From assembly GCF_008923725.1 (NCBI RefSeq), contig NZ_WBPF01000021.1, positions 807,016 through 871,015 on the forward strand: a stretch of DNA of 64,000 nucleotides, given 5' to 3'. This DNA comes from Bacillus sp. CH140a_4T (GTDB lineage: Bacteria; Bacillota; Bacilli; Bacillales; Bacillaceae_G). The translations under genes and the position numbers were made by a program. The notes under the pieces were generated by a model. That model did not search any database and had not been told where the DNA came from. It worked only from the letters and a program-made list of their open reading frames with translations. Below are positions 17,794-26,653 of the stretch, piece by piece. Positions within the stretch are counted from its first letter, which is position 1, and the number at the start of each line of letters is the position of its first letter.

Positions 17794-18774
17794 CTATAAC
17801 GTTGTAATTTGCACGATTGTGTACACTGATAAAATAATAATTCCAATGAAAAAGAATACAAATTTCTTTTGAAAATACGCAAATAGCATTAACGTATTTT
17901 TCATATCAAGCATAGGTCCAAATACAAGAAATGCGAGAAGTGCTTTTACAGAGAAAACATGTCCAAAAGATGCCGCTATAAATGCATCGGCTGCTGAACA
18001 AATTGATAAAACATAACCCAATCCCATCATAATAATTGGGGAAATCACTTCATTATGCGCCACTGTATCAAGTACATTTCGATCAAAAAATGTTTGAAAT
18101 ACACTCGCAAAAAAAGCACCAATCAACAAATATTTACCCGTATCAAAAAACTCATCTACAGTGTGATTCACAACATTCCCCCAGCCCTTTTTTTCTTTTT
18201 TCTGAGCCGGATCCTCTATATCTTTTAAAATATTTTTCCCGCGATAGAAATAATACACAATTAGCCCTACTAATAGCGCCGCACAAATTGTTATCCCAAA
18301 GCGTGCATATACAACTACATCATTTTTTTGAAATGCATATACGGTAGATAAAAAAACAATCGGATTCATAATAGGTGCACTCAATAAAATTACAATTCCT
18401 ACATGAAGAGGGAGTCCTTTTTGAATAAGTCTTCTTACGATTGGTATAATGACACATTCACACATCGGAAAAATGATTCCGACAAATACCGCTGGAATCA
18501 TTGCAACAATCTGTGATTTCGGCATTACTTTATGAATCATATCTTCCGTTACAAACACTTGAATGAGAGAAGAAACAATTACCCCTAATAAAATAAAAGG
18601 TATTGCTTCGAATATAATACTTAAAAACACGGTATTCACATTCAACCATTCTTTTGGCATACTTTTGTGCAAATTTGTTAGACTTGTAAAGTCTACAAAA
18701 AATAATAAAAAAACAAAAATAGCAATAAGGGCTATTCCTATTAATTCTTTTGAAACTCTATTAAAGACCAACAT
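17794..18774 (-). CDS. ycgR: DUF318/ArsP-type permease (YcgR-like)
   Basis: 326 residues, about eight to nine transmembrane helices. Contains VGIIFPMCECVIIPIVRRLI and LLSAPIMNPIVFLSTVYAF, plus SICSAADAFIAASF and FLVFGPMLDMKNT in the second half, the conserved pattern of the DUF318/ArsP permease family. It is the first gene of the ycgR-ycgQ operon and probably starts from a promoter overlapped by the box at 18864-18886. The transported species is unknown; Zur control points to zinc metabolism. Confidence 0.87.
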   Translation of the reverse strand: MLVFNRVSKELIGIALIAIFVFLLFFVDFTSLTNLHKSMPKEWLNVNTVFLSIIFEAIPFILLGVIVSSLIQVFVTEDMIHKVMPKSQIVAMIPAVFVGIIFPMCECVIIPIVRRLIQKGLPLHVGIVILLSAPIMNPIVFLSTVYAFQKNDVVVYARFGITICAALLVGLIVYYFYRGKNILKDIEDPAQKKEKKGWGNVVNHTVDEFFDTGKYLLIGAFFASVFQTFFDRNVLDTVAHNEVISPIIMMGLGYVLSICSAADAFIAASFGHVFSVKALLAFLVFGPMLDMKNTLMLFAYFQKKFVFFFIGIIILSVYTIVQITTL

Positions 18775-18863
18775 GATCCCCCCACTTTATTCATATTAAA
18801 TCGTATACTTGTCCAAATGCCCTACACTACTACACCACAAATTTTATAGTTTATTCCTATTCT

Positions 18864-18886
18864 TAAATCGTAATCATTATGATTTA
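18864..18886. promoter_or_regulatory. Zur-like box 1
   Basis: TAAATCGTAATCATTATGATTTA, a near-perfect palindrome closely matching the B. subtilis Zur consensus TCGTAATNATTACGA. It lies between the divergent permease and GTPase genes, nearer the permease promoter. Confidence 0.7.
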
Positions 18887-18917
18887 TTATTGATTTTTTC
18901 TTTTTTATCATTTAATA

Positions 18918-18940
18918 TAAAACGTAATCATTACGATTTA
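18918..18940. promoter_or_regulatory. Zur-like box 2
   Basis: Core ACGTAATCATTACGA, with a perfect inner palindrome CGTAAT-C-ATTACG, immediately upstream of the AAGGAG ribosome site of the GTPase gene and 54 bp centre-to-centre from box 1. Confidence 0.75.
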
Positions 18941-18956
18941 AAGGAGAGATCATTTT

Positions 18957-20144
18957 ATGAAAAAAGTACCTATCACTGTATTAAGTGGTTTTCTAGGAGC
19001 TGGAAAAACCACTCTACTACATCATATTTTGGCTAATAAGAGCAACTTAAAAGTGGCTCTTATCGTTAATGATATGAGTGAAATAAACATTGATGCGTCA
19101 CTTATAAAAAAAGGTGGGTTTTCACGTACGGAAGAGAAATTAGTAGAAATTCAAAATGGTTGTATCTGCTGTACACTACGAGAAGATTTAATGATAGAAG
19201 TGAGTCGGCTTGTTGAAAACGATGATATTGACTATATAGTTATTGAATCTTCAGGTATAAGTGAGCCGATTCCAGTTGCCCAAACATTTACTTATACTGA
19301 CGAAGTACTTCATATCGATTTAACGAAAAATTGTCGCCTCGATACGATGGTTACAGTTGTAGATGCAAATAAATTTTGGGATGATTTTGCAGATGGTGAA
19401 AGTTTATTAGACCGTAAACAGGCTATCGATGAAAATGATACTCGAGAAGTTATTGACTTACTAATAGACCAAATTGAATTTGCGAATGTCATTATTCTTA
19501 ATAAAATTGATTTAATAGAAAAAGAAGATAGGATAGAACTTCATCATTTATTACAAAAATTAAATCCCGGTGCAAAAATTATTGAAGCTTCATTTAGCAA
19601 CGTACCATTACAAGAAATTTTAAATACAAATTTATTCAATTATGAGGAAGCGAGTCAATCGGCGGGCTGGATGCAAGAACTAAATAGTGAACATCATACA
19701 CCCGAAACTGAAGAATATAGTATCAATTCCTTTGTGTACCGTCGTAAATCCCCTTTCCATCCTGAACGCCTTATGAATTGGTTAAAAAAATGGCCTGTAG
19801 ATGTTGTAAGATCGAAAGGCTTTTTCTGGCTCGCATCTCGTAATAATATGATAGGGCTTCTATCTCAAGCAGGTTCCTCTATTACAATTCAAGGAGCCGG
19901 TGAATGGATAGTGGCATTACCTGAAACTGAAAGAAATCAAATTATTACAGAAGAACCCGAAGTATTGAAAAACTGGGACGAGCGATATGGAGATCGAATA
20001 ACTGAGCTCGTATTTATCGGTATTGATATGAATCGTTCTGTGATTGAACAATCATTAGATGATTGTCTATTAACAGAAAAGGAAATGGAACAAAACTGGA
20101 ATACATTTGTTGACCCTATTCCGTCTTTTACTTATACTTCATAA
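18957..20144 (+). CDS. yciC: CobW/YciC (ZagA)-type GTPase, putative zinc metallochaperone
   Basis: 395 residues. G3E GTPase of the COG0523 group: Walker A GFLGAGKTTLLHHIL (residues 10-24), zinc-binding CxCC in NGCICCTLREDL (about 70), Switch ESSGISEPIPVAQT, and NKIDL base-recognition motif; the CobW C-terminal domain follows (VDVVRSKGFFWLASR). Such proteins deliver zinc to client enzymes under zinc limitation. The Zur-like boxes upstream support this over a cobalamin role. Confidence 0.9.
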   Translation: MKKVPITVLSGFLGAGKTTLLHHILANKSNLKVALIVNDMSEINIDASLIKKGGFSRTEEKLVEIQNGCICCTLREDLMIEVSRLVENDDIDYIVIESSGISEPIPVAQTFTYTDEVLHIDLTKNCRLDTMVTVVDANKFWDDFADGESLLDRKQAIDENDTREVIDLLIDQIEFANVIILNKIDLIEKEDRIELHHLLQKLNPGAKIIEASFSNVPLQEILNTNLFNYEEASQSAGWMQELNSEHHTPETEEYSINSFVYRRKSPFHPERLMNWLKKWPVDVVRSKGFFWLASRNNMIGLLSQAGSSITIQGAGEWIVALPETERNQIITEEPEVLKNWDERYGDRITELVFIGIDMNRSVIEQSLDDCLLTEKEMEQNWNTFVDPIPSFTYTS

Positions 20145-20152
20145 TCTAAAAT

Positions 20153-20183
20153 AAAAAGGCTTCCGTCAACAGAAGCCTTTTTT
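20153..20183 (+). terminator. terminator of yciC-like gene
   Basis: AAAAAGGCTTC/GAAGCCTTTTTT hairpin with loop of eight. Confidence 0.9.
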
Positions 20184-20330
20184 ATTTTATCGTTCTCTTA
20201 ATTAACAAACTTTCTTTCATTTAAATAACAACTTTACATTAAGAAAGAAATTTCAGTTTATTTTTTATACACTCCGTGATATATTGCATATTGTATCCAA
20301 TATATTTTTTGAAAGGAGACTATATACATT

Positions 20331-21296
20331 ATGGGTCCAAATCGTTTAAAAGGAATCATTATGGTTGTAATTGGTGCTTGTTTATGGGGTTTGTCCGGAA
20401 CAGCTGCACAACAACTTTTCCAATATGAACACGTTTCTACTGAATGGTTAGTTACAATTCGATTACTTATATCTGGTGTTATCTTACTTATTATTTCATC
20501 ATTCGGAACGAGAAAAAAAGAAATATTCGGCATATGGAAACAAAAATCTGATGCTATTAAAATAATTTTGTTTGGCCTATTCGGTATGCTTGCTGTACAG
20601 TACACATACTTCGCTTCTATTAAAGAAGGGAACGCTGCGGTCGCAACATTATTGCAATATTTAGCACCTATATTTATTACTGTATATTTACTTTTCAAGT
20701 GGAACGTTCGTCCATCAAAAATTGATTTCATTTCAATTGCCCTTTCATTAGTAGGCACTTTTCTCTTACTAACAAACGGGTCGGTTCATAACTTAGCTGT
20801 TTCTACACCAGCTATTATTTGGGGTATTTTATCTGGATTATCTCTTGCTTTTTATAGTTTATATTCAAAGGGATTACTAGCAAGATGGTCTTCCTCTGTT
20901 ATCGTTGGATGGGGCATGATTATTGGGGGGATTGGTGTAACGATTGTACACTTTATTTCTACGAAAGAATTCATTTTATTGTCAACTATGAAATATGTAA
21001 AACTAAGTACCTTACCGCTTATCACATTTGTCGTCATTTTCGGTACACTTATTGCATTTTATTTATACTTAGACAGCATACGATACTTGACTCCGAAAGA
21101 AACGACATTATTCGGATGTACTGAACCACTCGCAGCTATTATTTCTTCTGTACTTATATTACATGTACCGTTTCAATCTTTTCAGTTATTAGGGGCTTTT
21201 TGTGTCATTGTAATGGTGCTCATCTTAAGCCAAAAACCGGATGAAGGGAAACCAAAATTAAAGCTTGTTCATAAGAAAAAGGAAAATATACAATGA
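20331..21296 (+). CDS. EamA/DMT superfamily transporter
   Basis: 321 residues, ten hydrophobic helices in two EamA repeats (GACLWGLSGTAAQQLFQ at the start; GILSGLSLAFYSLYSKGL opening the second). AAAGGAG lies 14 bp before the ATG. EamA proteins export amino acids or related metabolites. The gene overlaps the leader of a GntR regulator downstream, so the two form an operon and the exporter substrate may be the regulator's ligand. Confidence 0.9.
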   Translation: MGPNRLKGIIMVVIGACLWGLSGTAAQQLFQYEHVSTEWLVTIRLLISGVILLIISSFGTRKKEIFGIWKQKSDAIKIILFGLFGMLAVQYTYFASIKEGNAAVATLLQYLAPIFITVYLLFKWNVRPSKIDFISIALSLVGTFLLLTNGSVHNLAVSTPAIIWGILSGLSLAFYSLYSKGLLARWSSSVIVGWGMIIGGIGVTIVHFISTKEFILLSTMKYVKLSTLPLITFVVIFGTLIAFYLYLDSIRYLTPKETTLFGCTEPLAAIISSVLILHVPFQSFQLLGAFCVIVMVLILSQKPDEGKPKLKLVHKKKENIQ

Positions 21297-21312
21297 AAGG
21301 ATTGAATTCACT

Positions 21313-21984
21313 ATGCCTATCCCTCAAAATTATAAAAAACAAGGAAGAGTTTCGGCAAAATCACTCGTTTTAAATCAACTACAAGATTGGATTATTGAAG
21401 GTGTACTAAAGCCTAATGAAAAAGTTAATGATGGGGAATTGGCTGAAGCACTAGGCGTAAGCAGAACACCTGTAAGAGAAGCACTTCAAATATTAGAGCT
21501 TTCTGGATTAGTGGAAATGGTACCTGGGCAAAAAACAAAAATTGCTCCTATTAAGTTAGATGACATCCCTATCATTTATGAAACGATGGCTGGTCTTCAC
21601 TCTATTATAGGAAAGCAAGCACTTCAAAACATTACAGCCGCTGATCTGAAACTACTTTCTGAAATAAATGATGATTTTCAGCGCTCTATAGAGAAGAAAA
21701 ACGCAAAACAAGCTTTACAACTAGATATACAATTTCACAATACAATTTCTTCTATTGCTAAAAACCAATATATTGAACCCTTTCTAGACAATATGCAACT
21801 TCACGTTTTACGCCTTGAATATTTGTTTTTCCAAAACTTTGTTCCAGCAAGACAATCTATTGAAGAACATAACACTATCATTCAAGCACTTCATAAGCAG
21901 GACGAACAACAAATGGAACAAATGATGTCTCAAAACTGGCTCCGTCCAATGAAAGAAATATCAAAAATAATTTCTATGAAATAA
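21313..21984 (+). CDS. GntR family (FadR/FCD type) transcriptional regulator
   Basis: 223 residues from ATG 21313; GAAAGGA overlaps the exporter stop codon. N-terminal winged helix with QLQDWIIEGVLKPNEKVN-type start and LGVSRTPVREALQILELSGLVE recognition region, then an all-helical FCD ligand domain (LQLDIQFHNTISSIAKN, RQSIEEHNTIIQALHKQD). FCD regulators bind small organic acids or amino acids. Coupled to the preceding EamA exporter, which it probably regulates. Confidence 0.92.
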   Translation: MPIPQNYKKQGRVSAKSLVLNQLQDWIIEGVLKPNEKVNDGELAEALGVSRTPVREALQILELSGLVEMVPGQKTKIAPIKLDDIPIIYETMAGLHSIIGKQALQNITAADLKLLSEINDDFQRSIEKKNAKQALQLDIQFHNTISSIAKNQYIEPFLDNMQLHVLRLEYLFFQNFVPARQSIEEHNTIIQALHKQDEQQMEQMMSQNWLRPMKEISKIISMK

Positions 21985-21989
21985 GAATA

Positions 21990-22026
21990 GAGCTGGTTAC
22001 ACAAAATCGTAACCAGCTCACCTTTT
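21990..22026 (+). terminator. terminator of the exporter-GntR operon
   Basis: GAGCTGGTTAC/GTAACCAGCTC perfect 11-bp stem, loop ACAAAATC, then ACCTTTT. Also placed to end the convergent fbpA-like gene. Confidence 0.8.
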
Positions 22027-22040
22027 ACTAATCTATATAG

Positions 22041-22211
22041 CTATGCCTGAATATCTGCATAATCTTCCATATCTTCGTACTCTTTTTCCAATTCCTCTAA
22101 AGACAGCTCGTATAATTGTCGTTCACGAATCTTAAACACACCTGCTCCAATTAACTCATCGATTAAATGCCTCTTACGATTTTCAACAGCAAAACGGAGT
22201 TGACTACTCAT
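22041..22211 (-). CDS. fbpA: Fur-regulated basic protein FbpA-like small protein (56 residues)
   Basis: ATG at 22211 with AAAGGAG ten bases upstream, 57 codons to TAG at 22041. The sequence begins SSQLRFAVENRKRHLIDELI, followed by AGVFKIRERQLYELSLEELEKEY; this matches the FbpA family of small proteins induced on iron starvation, which in B. subtilis assist the FsrA small RNA. The C-terminus here is acidic (EYEDMEDYAD). A clear Fur box (22240-22260) lies in the promoter, agreeing with the assignment. Confidence 0.82.
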   Translation of the reverse strand: MSSQLRFAVENRKRHLIDELIGAGVFKIRERQLYELSLEELEKEYEDMEDYADIQA

Positions 22212-22239
22212 CTTTTAAAAAACTCCTTTCTACGATCAT

Positions 22240-22260
22240 TGAAAATGATAATCTTTATCA
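22240..22260. promoter_or_regulatory. Fur box upstream of fbpA-like gene
   Basis: TGAAAATGATAATCTTTATCA; the core TGATAATCTTTATCA matches the 7-1-7 Fur consensus TGATAATNATTATCA at all but one arm position. Positioned about 30 bp before the start codon. Confidence 0.75.
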
Positions 22261-22403
22261 ATTACCACTTTGATTATAAAAGATGACTCTTTATAAGTAA
22301 AGTAATTTCATGAAATATTTACCTTACAAAGTATTTGTGGCCACATTATATATATGTATGCCTTGCGAAAAATGTTATGACACATTTTCTTATCCTTTTT
22401 CTT

Positions 22404-23303
22404 TCATACTTTGCAAGTTGTCTCACCATGATTAAATTCACCATCTATCTCTACTTGAATGGTGACATGTTCTACATGAAACTTCTCTTTTAATACGTCC
22501 GTAGCCTCTTTTAGTACACTTTGCGTTCCATTTCCTTTAATAATCAAATGGCAAGTTAATACTTGAAAATCAGATGTGACAGACCATATATGCAAATCAT
22601 GAACTTCTTTTACAACCGTAATATTTAATAATGTACTTTTTACCTCTTCAACATTTATGTGCTGCGGTGCACCTTCCATTAATATATGGACCGTATCACG
22701 TGTTACACGCCATCCACTAATAATGACTAAAATAGACACAAGAATACTAGCAATCGCATCTGCAGCAGTCCATCCGAAAAATTTAATACATAGCGCTGCA
22801 ATAATTGCTCCGACTGATCCTAATAGATCACCTAACACGTGTAAAAAAGCACTTCTTAAATTCAAATTACCTTTCACATCTCCGCCTCTCATTAATATCC
22901 AAGCTGATAAAATATTAATAAGCAGACCAAGTACAGCAATAATGAGCATCCCATTACTAGCAATCTCAACTGGTTCTGTAAACCGGCGAATTGCTTCAAT
23001 AAAAATGTATACTGAAATGACAATAAGAACGACACCGTTACATAATGCCGCTAACATTTCGACTCGCTTATACCCGTATGTTTTCGCAGCTGTTGCTGTT
23101 TTTTCTCCAAGCTTAAACGCAAGTAAACTTAACGCTAACGATACCGCATCACTTAACATATGCCCCGCATCAGATAGTAGTGCTAAACTATTTGTTACAA
23201 ATCCCCCAATTACTTCAGCAATCATAAAACTTGTTGTTAGTACGAAAGCAATTAGTAACGCCTTTTTATTGTTAGAATGACCGTGATCATGTGAATGTCC
23301 CAT
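22404..23303 (-). CDS. czcD: Cation diffusion facilitator, CzcD-type Zn/Co/Cd exporter
   Basis: 299 residues. His-rich start GHSHDHGHS, six transmembrane helices with the paired metal sites SDAGHMLSDA (helix 2) and LHVLGDLLGS (helix 5), and a C-terminal cytoplasmic metal-sensing domain (VKEVHDLHIWSVTSDFQVLTC). Exports zinc, cobalt or cadmium in exchange for protons. AAAGGAG precedes the ATG. Monocistronic here, with no CzrA repressor next to it. Confidence 0.93.
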   Translation of the reverse strand: MGHSHDHGHSNNKKALLIAFVLTTSFMIAEVIGGFVTNSLALLSDAGHMLSDAVSLALSLLAFKLGEKTATAAKTYGYKRVEMLAALCNGVVLIVISVYIFIEAIRRFTEPVEIASNGMLIIAVLGLLINILSAWILMRGGDVKGNLNLRSAFLHVLGDLLGSVGAIIAALCIKFFGWTAADAIASILVSILVIISGWRVTRDTVHILMEGAPQHINVEEVKSTLLNITVVKEVHDLHIWSVTSDFQVLTCHLIIKGNGTQSVLKEATDVLKEKFHVEHVTIQVEIDGEFNHGETTCKV

Positions 23304-23384
23304 ACAAATGCTCCTTTAAGTGCAATATCTGTATGTTAGTATGAAACAAATTCCCCATCTTTATCCCGAATTAACGCCCGATTA

Positions 23385-23436
23385 GTGAAGGCTCATAATC
23401 AGTGAGAATGCCCCCACACACTGATTAAAGTCTCAC
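23385..23436. repeat. Hairpin-forming intergenic element, possibly a dispersed bcr-type repeat
   Basis: AATCAGTG (23397-23404) and CACTGATT (23419-23426) form a perfect inner stem around a C-rich loop; GTGA/TCAC (23385, 23433) extends it with internal mismatches. GC content and structure differ from the surrounding AT-rich spacer, and the text CAGTG...CCCCCA...CACTG looks like an interspersed repeat of the B. cereus group. Only one copy is in this window. Confidence 0.45.
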
Positions 23437-23569
23437 TTTATCCCACTTCCTCTGTATACACATTTCGCTATATTTCAAACAAGTCCTTTTTCTCAACAAA
23501 AAATAAGACTACTTCTTTTTCAGCTTCATATTGTTTACTAATGAAAGAAATTTGAAGGAGGTTACTTAT

Positions 23570-24643
23570 ATGAAACGTTTATTTCTCTGTATGGAACGTG
23601 AACTTGTTGTAGTGAAAGAACAATATGGTCACTTTGAAACAACTTATCACTTACAAAATATGCAACCTACCTGTATCGCTGTTGATCCATTCCAACAAAA
23701 CCGTGTATATTGCGGAACATTTGGACGAGGTTTATGGTTAAGCGACGATGGCGGAGATTCGTGGAAACCAATTGGTGATTCCTATCGTTACTTTGATTTC
23801 CCTAAAGAAGATGGTATTTTACACTCTTCGATTACTTCTATAACGATAAGCTCAAATGAACAAGTTAACGGCTACGGCGTCGTTTATGTCGGCACAGAAC
23901 CGAGCGCTTTATTCCGTTCGGAAAATGGCGGGGAAACGTGGACGGAACTTAAAAATATGAAATCATTATTATCTTCTTATACGTGGGCTTTCCCGCCTAG
24001 ACCTTTTACCCATCACGTTCGCTGGATTACAGTTGATCCAAACAATCCTAATACAATCCACGTTTCAATTGAAGCTGGTGCTGTTATTCAAAGTAATGAT
24101 AGAGGGCATACATGGATTGATAAAAAATTTGGTGCCCCTATCGATGCTCATCAATTGCTTATGCACCCTGAAGCACCAAATCGCCTTTATGCATCATGTG
24201 GTGACGGATTTATGGGCGGACCTGATCGTGCATACCTTGAAAGTTATAACAGTGGAAACAGCTGGATATCATGCAGTGAAGGACTAGAACATCATTATTT
24301 ATACAGCATGGCTATCGATCCGGCTGGTTGCGATACAATTCTCGTTTCTGCCGCACCAAGTGCCGATCTCGCTCATCACCGTATTCCTTATGAATCTTAT
24401 ATTTATCGTAAAACGAAAGATACACCTTTCGAGCAAGTACAGCAAGGTCTACCATCAGCAATCGGTACAGTCATTTCGATGTTTGCTACAAACCAAGCAG
24501 AACCACATACATTTTATACTTTAAATAACAACGGAGTCTTTCAATCCAATGATAGCGGCGAATCGTGGGAACAACTAAACATTCCTTGGAAAGATGAGTA
24601 TAAAACGCAGCATCCGCATGCGTTACTTGTAGCTAGTTCTTAA
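23570..24643 (+). CDS. BNR/Asp-box repeat (sialidase-like beta-propeller) protein
   Basis: 357 residues from the ATG at 23570, chosen for GAAGGAGG eight bases upstream. At least five Asp-box motifs (S-x-D-x-G-x-x-W) are visible: SDDGGDSW, SENGGETW, SNDRGHTW, NSGNSW and SNDSGESW, the spacing of a beta-propeller. There is no signal peptide, so it seems cytoplasmic; sialidase catalytic residues are not evident. Function unknown. A hairpin terminator follows. Confidence 0.8.
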   Translation: MKRLFLCMERELVVVKEQYGHFETTYHLQNMQPTCIAVDPFQQNRVYCGTFGRGLWLSDDGGDSWKPIGDSYRYFDFPKEDGILHSSITSITISSNEQVNGYGVVYVGTEPSALFRSENGGETWTELKNMKSLLSSYTWAFPPRPFTHHVRWITVDPNNPNTIHVSIEAGAVIQSNDRGHTWIDKKFGAPIDAHQLLMHPEAPNRLYASCGDGFMGGPDRAYLESYNSGNSWISCSEGLEHHYLYSMAIDPAGCDTILVSAAPSADLAHHRIPYESYIYRKTKDTPFEQVQQGLPSAIGTVISMFATNQAEPHTFYTLNNNGVFQSNDSGESWEQLNIPWKDEYKTQHPHALLVASS

Positions 24644-24645
24644 CG

Positions 24646-24686
24646 AAAAAAGACTGCCTAACGGTTTTAGGCAGTGTCTCTTTTAT
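24646..24686. terminator. bidirectional terminator
   Basis: AGACTGCCTAA/TTAGGCAGTGTCT hairpin with A-run left and TTTTATTT right, between convergent genes. Confidence 0.8.
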
Positions 24687-25828
24687 TTCTTTAAATCAAT
24701 GACAATATCATCTAACACAATACCCTTATTGCCTCCCCGTTTTCGAGACACGAAACTCTCCTTTACTTGTCCTCCAACTATTGTTACCGAACCATAATTT
24801 TCAGGAGTGTGAATTCTTAAATTAACGTGAGGCGTTATAATTAGCTTGGTTGCGTTCTCATTGAGTTGTTGGAATGTTTTACTCCAATTAAAATTATAAG
24901 AATCCTCACCTGAGCCTCCATTTCCTTCCCCAGAATACTGATTACCTAAATCATCCCTCACTTCTAAATCGATATCCACTCCATCCCATACACCCCTTAT
25001 TTCTTGAGATACTTCTTGGTTGTAGTATAAAATAAACGACATTGGTGTTATTTCCATTCTCTCCATATTTACTTTTACACCATCTTTTTCTGTACTACCT
25101 CTAATCAATTGCTCTTTATTTTCTATTCCTCTTAGATTAATATTAAAATTCCAATCCCCCTTTATCGTTTCTTCTGTTTCTAAAATGTCTATACTTTTTA
25201 TACTCCATTCAATGTTCACTGTAGTTTCTTTACTACTAACTAGATCGCTGCTTGTTTTTATCGAACCTGTATATTTTCTATCAGCGACTTTAGTAATTTT
25301 ATTGCTTCCTGATTGGGCACCTGCTCCTTTAATAGTTAAAAAATCCAATGTACTTGGATTTTTGCCTAAATCTCTGTTACTTTCTATAGAATAGTTTATT
25401 GATACTGTCTTCCCATCGAAAATCGCATCATTTACCGTTATCTTAATTCCATTGCTTTCTTTTATCATATTTAGTACTATAGCGTATTGTTTATAATTAT
25501 TATGAAGCTCCGCCGTCTTCTCTACGTCAGCTTTATAATTTTCATACACCCCTGTTCTACCATTATCTAAAAATCGAAATATATCACCTACAATTGGTAA
25601 TCCCCCGGCATATGTAGGAAACCCGATACCGAGCGTTGCAACTGATAACCCTACTAAAATGGATGCAGCTGCAACACCCTTCTTCCAACTTTTCATCTTT
25701 TTCTTCGTACGTATCGATTGTTTTACATTACGTTTCACTTTTTCTTTTTCAATTTCAGAAGCCTCAATTTCCTCAAGTTCTTTTTGATCTATATCAATGT
25801 CATTTAATAGTTCATAAATGTCTTTCAT
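24683..25828 (-). CDS. DUF4179 anti-sigma-type membrane protein
   Basis: 381 residues. A short acidic cytoplasmic N-terminus (about 45 residues, EELEEIEASEIEKEKVKRN-like) is followed by one membrane helix (GVAAASILVGLSVATLGIGF) and a DUF4179 extracytoplasmic domain that starts IVGDIFRFLDNGRTGVYENY; the rest is beta-rich. Its ATG overlaps the sigma factor stop by 3 bp, the usual layout for an ECF sigma factor and its membrane-bound antagonist. The signal is unknown. Confidence 0.85.
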   Translation of the reverse strand: MKDIYELLNDIDIDQKELEEIEASEIEKEKVKRNVKQSIRTKKKMKSWKKGVAAASILVGLSVATLGIGFPTYAGGLPIVGDIFRFLDNGRTGVYENYKADVEKTAELHNNYKQYAIVLNMIKESNGIKITVNDAIFDGKTVSINYSIESNRDLGKNPSTLDFLTIKGAGAQSGSNKITKVADRKYTGSIKTSSDLVSSKETTVNIEWSIKSIDILETEETIKGDWNFNINLRGIENKEQLIRGSTEKDGVKVNMERMEITPMSFILYYNQEVSQEIRGVWDGVDIDLEVRDDLGNQYSGEGNGGSGEDSYNFNWSKTFQQLNENATKLIITPHVNLRIHTPENYGSVTIVGGQVKESFVSRKRGGNKGIVLDDIVIDLKK

Positions 25829-26391
25829 ATTGCACTACCTCCAAAACTAATATTCGTAGCATTTTGTTGTAGTTTCTTTTTTCCACGGTACACACGATTA
25901 TCGATCGCTGCCCGAGTTAACCCTAACTTATCTCCTATTTCTTCTGTCTTCATACCGAGAAGATATTTCATAATGAACACCTTTTGATCTAACGGTTCTA
26001 ATTGATTAATAAGCTTCAATAACTCTTCCCTATCTTCCATAACGATTAATTCATCTTCTGCTGATTTTTCCGTACTAATAGGAAACTCATCTGAAATAAT
26101 TTCTACTTTTCTAGTTGCTTTTCGGTAATAATCAATCGCCTTAAATTTCGCAATCGCCGCAATCCATTTTTTAAAATCACTCGGCTCTCCATGAAATTTA
26201 TTTGCGTTATTCCAAATGGAAAGAAATATATCGTTTACGCATTCCTCTATGAGTCCATCATTTTGAACTGGAAGAAGAACTTTGTGCGTTATTCCTTTTA
26301 TGAGTGGTAAGTATGTATCGACAACGAATTCTAGCGCATCTTCTTTTTGCCGTTGTAATCTTTTTATAAAATTTTTCTCATTTGATTTCAT
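25825..26391 (-). CDS. ECF RNA polymerase sigma factor (sigma-70 family)
   Basis: 188 residues. Region 2 includes EECVNDIFLSIWNNANKFHGE and FKKWIAAIAKFKAIDYYRK; region 4 is EPLDQKVFIMKYLLGMKTEEIGDKLGLTRAAIDNRVYRGKKKL. Translationally coupled to the DUF4179 gene. Upstream at 26414-26429 there is a 7-2-7 palindrome (TGTAAAA-AC-TTTTACA) in the promoter area. Confidence 0.92.
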   Translation of the reverse strand: MKSNEKNFIKRLQRQKEDALEFVVDTYLPLIKGITHKVLLPVQNDGLIEECVNDIFLSIWNNANKFHGEPSDFKKWIAAIAKFKAIDYYRKATRKVEIISDEFPISTEKSAEDELIVMEDREELLKLINQLEPLDQKVFIMKYLLGMKTEEIGDKLGLTRAAIDNRVYRGKKKLQQNATNISFGGSAI

Positions 26392-26413
26392 GTAGCGATT
26401 CCCCTTATTTTTT

Positions 26414-26429
26414 TGTAAAAACTTTTACA
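26414..26429. promoter_or_regulatory. Palindrome in the ECF sigma operon promoter region
   Basis: TGTAAAAACTTTTACA is a 7-2-7 inverted repeat about 25 bp before the sigma factor start. It could be a repressor site; with such AT-rich arms chance cannot be excluded. Confidence 0.3.
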
Positions 26430-26653
26430 CCCTATATAACGTCTTACAAAATATTTTCTCTCATCTTTTTTATTTTTTGTATGTTATGGAATACTTTCCC
26501 TAAGCCATTGTCTCACATAACTATGTATTACAAGAAAATTTTCTCAAGTCTGCCCTTTAATTCATGTAGTACACTATTTATGTAGTGACTTTTTAACTTG
26601 ATGTACATTTTATTTCATTAATCTACTATTTTAAATTAGGAGATGAGATGTGT

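Noticed and set aside
20258-20758. 166-codon open frame opposite the DMT exporter
   Set aside because: Antisense shadow without ribosome site or recognisable domain.
22657-23280. 207-codon open frame opposite czcD
   Set aside because: Antisense shadow of a clearly conserved transporter, no ribosome site.
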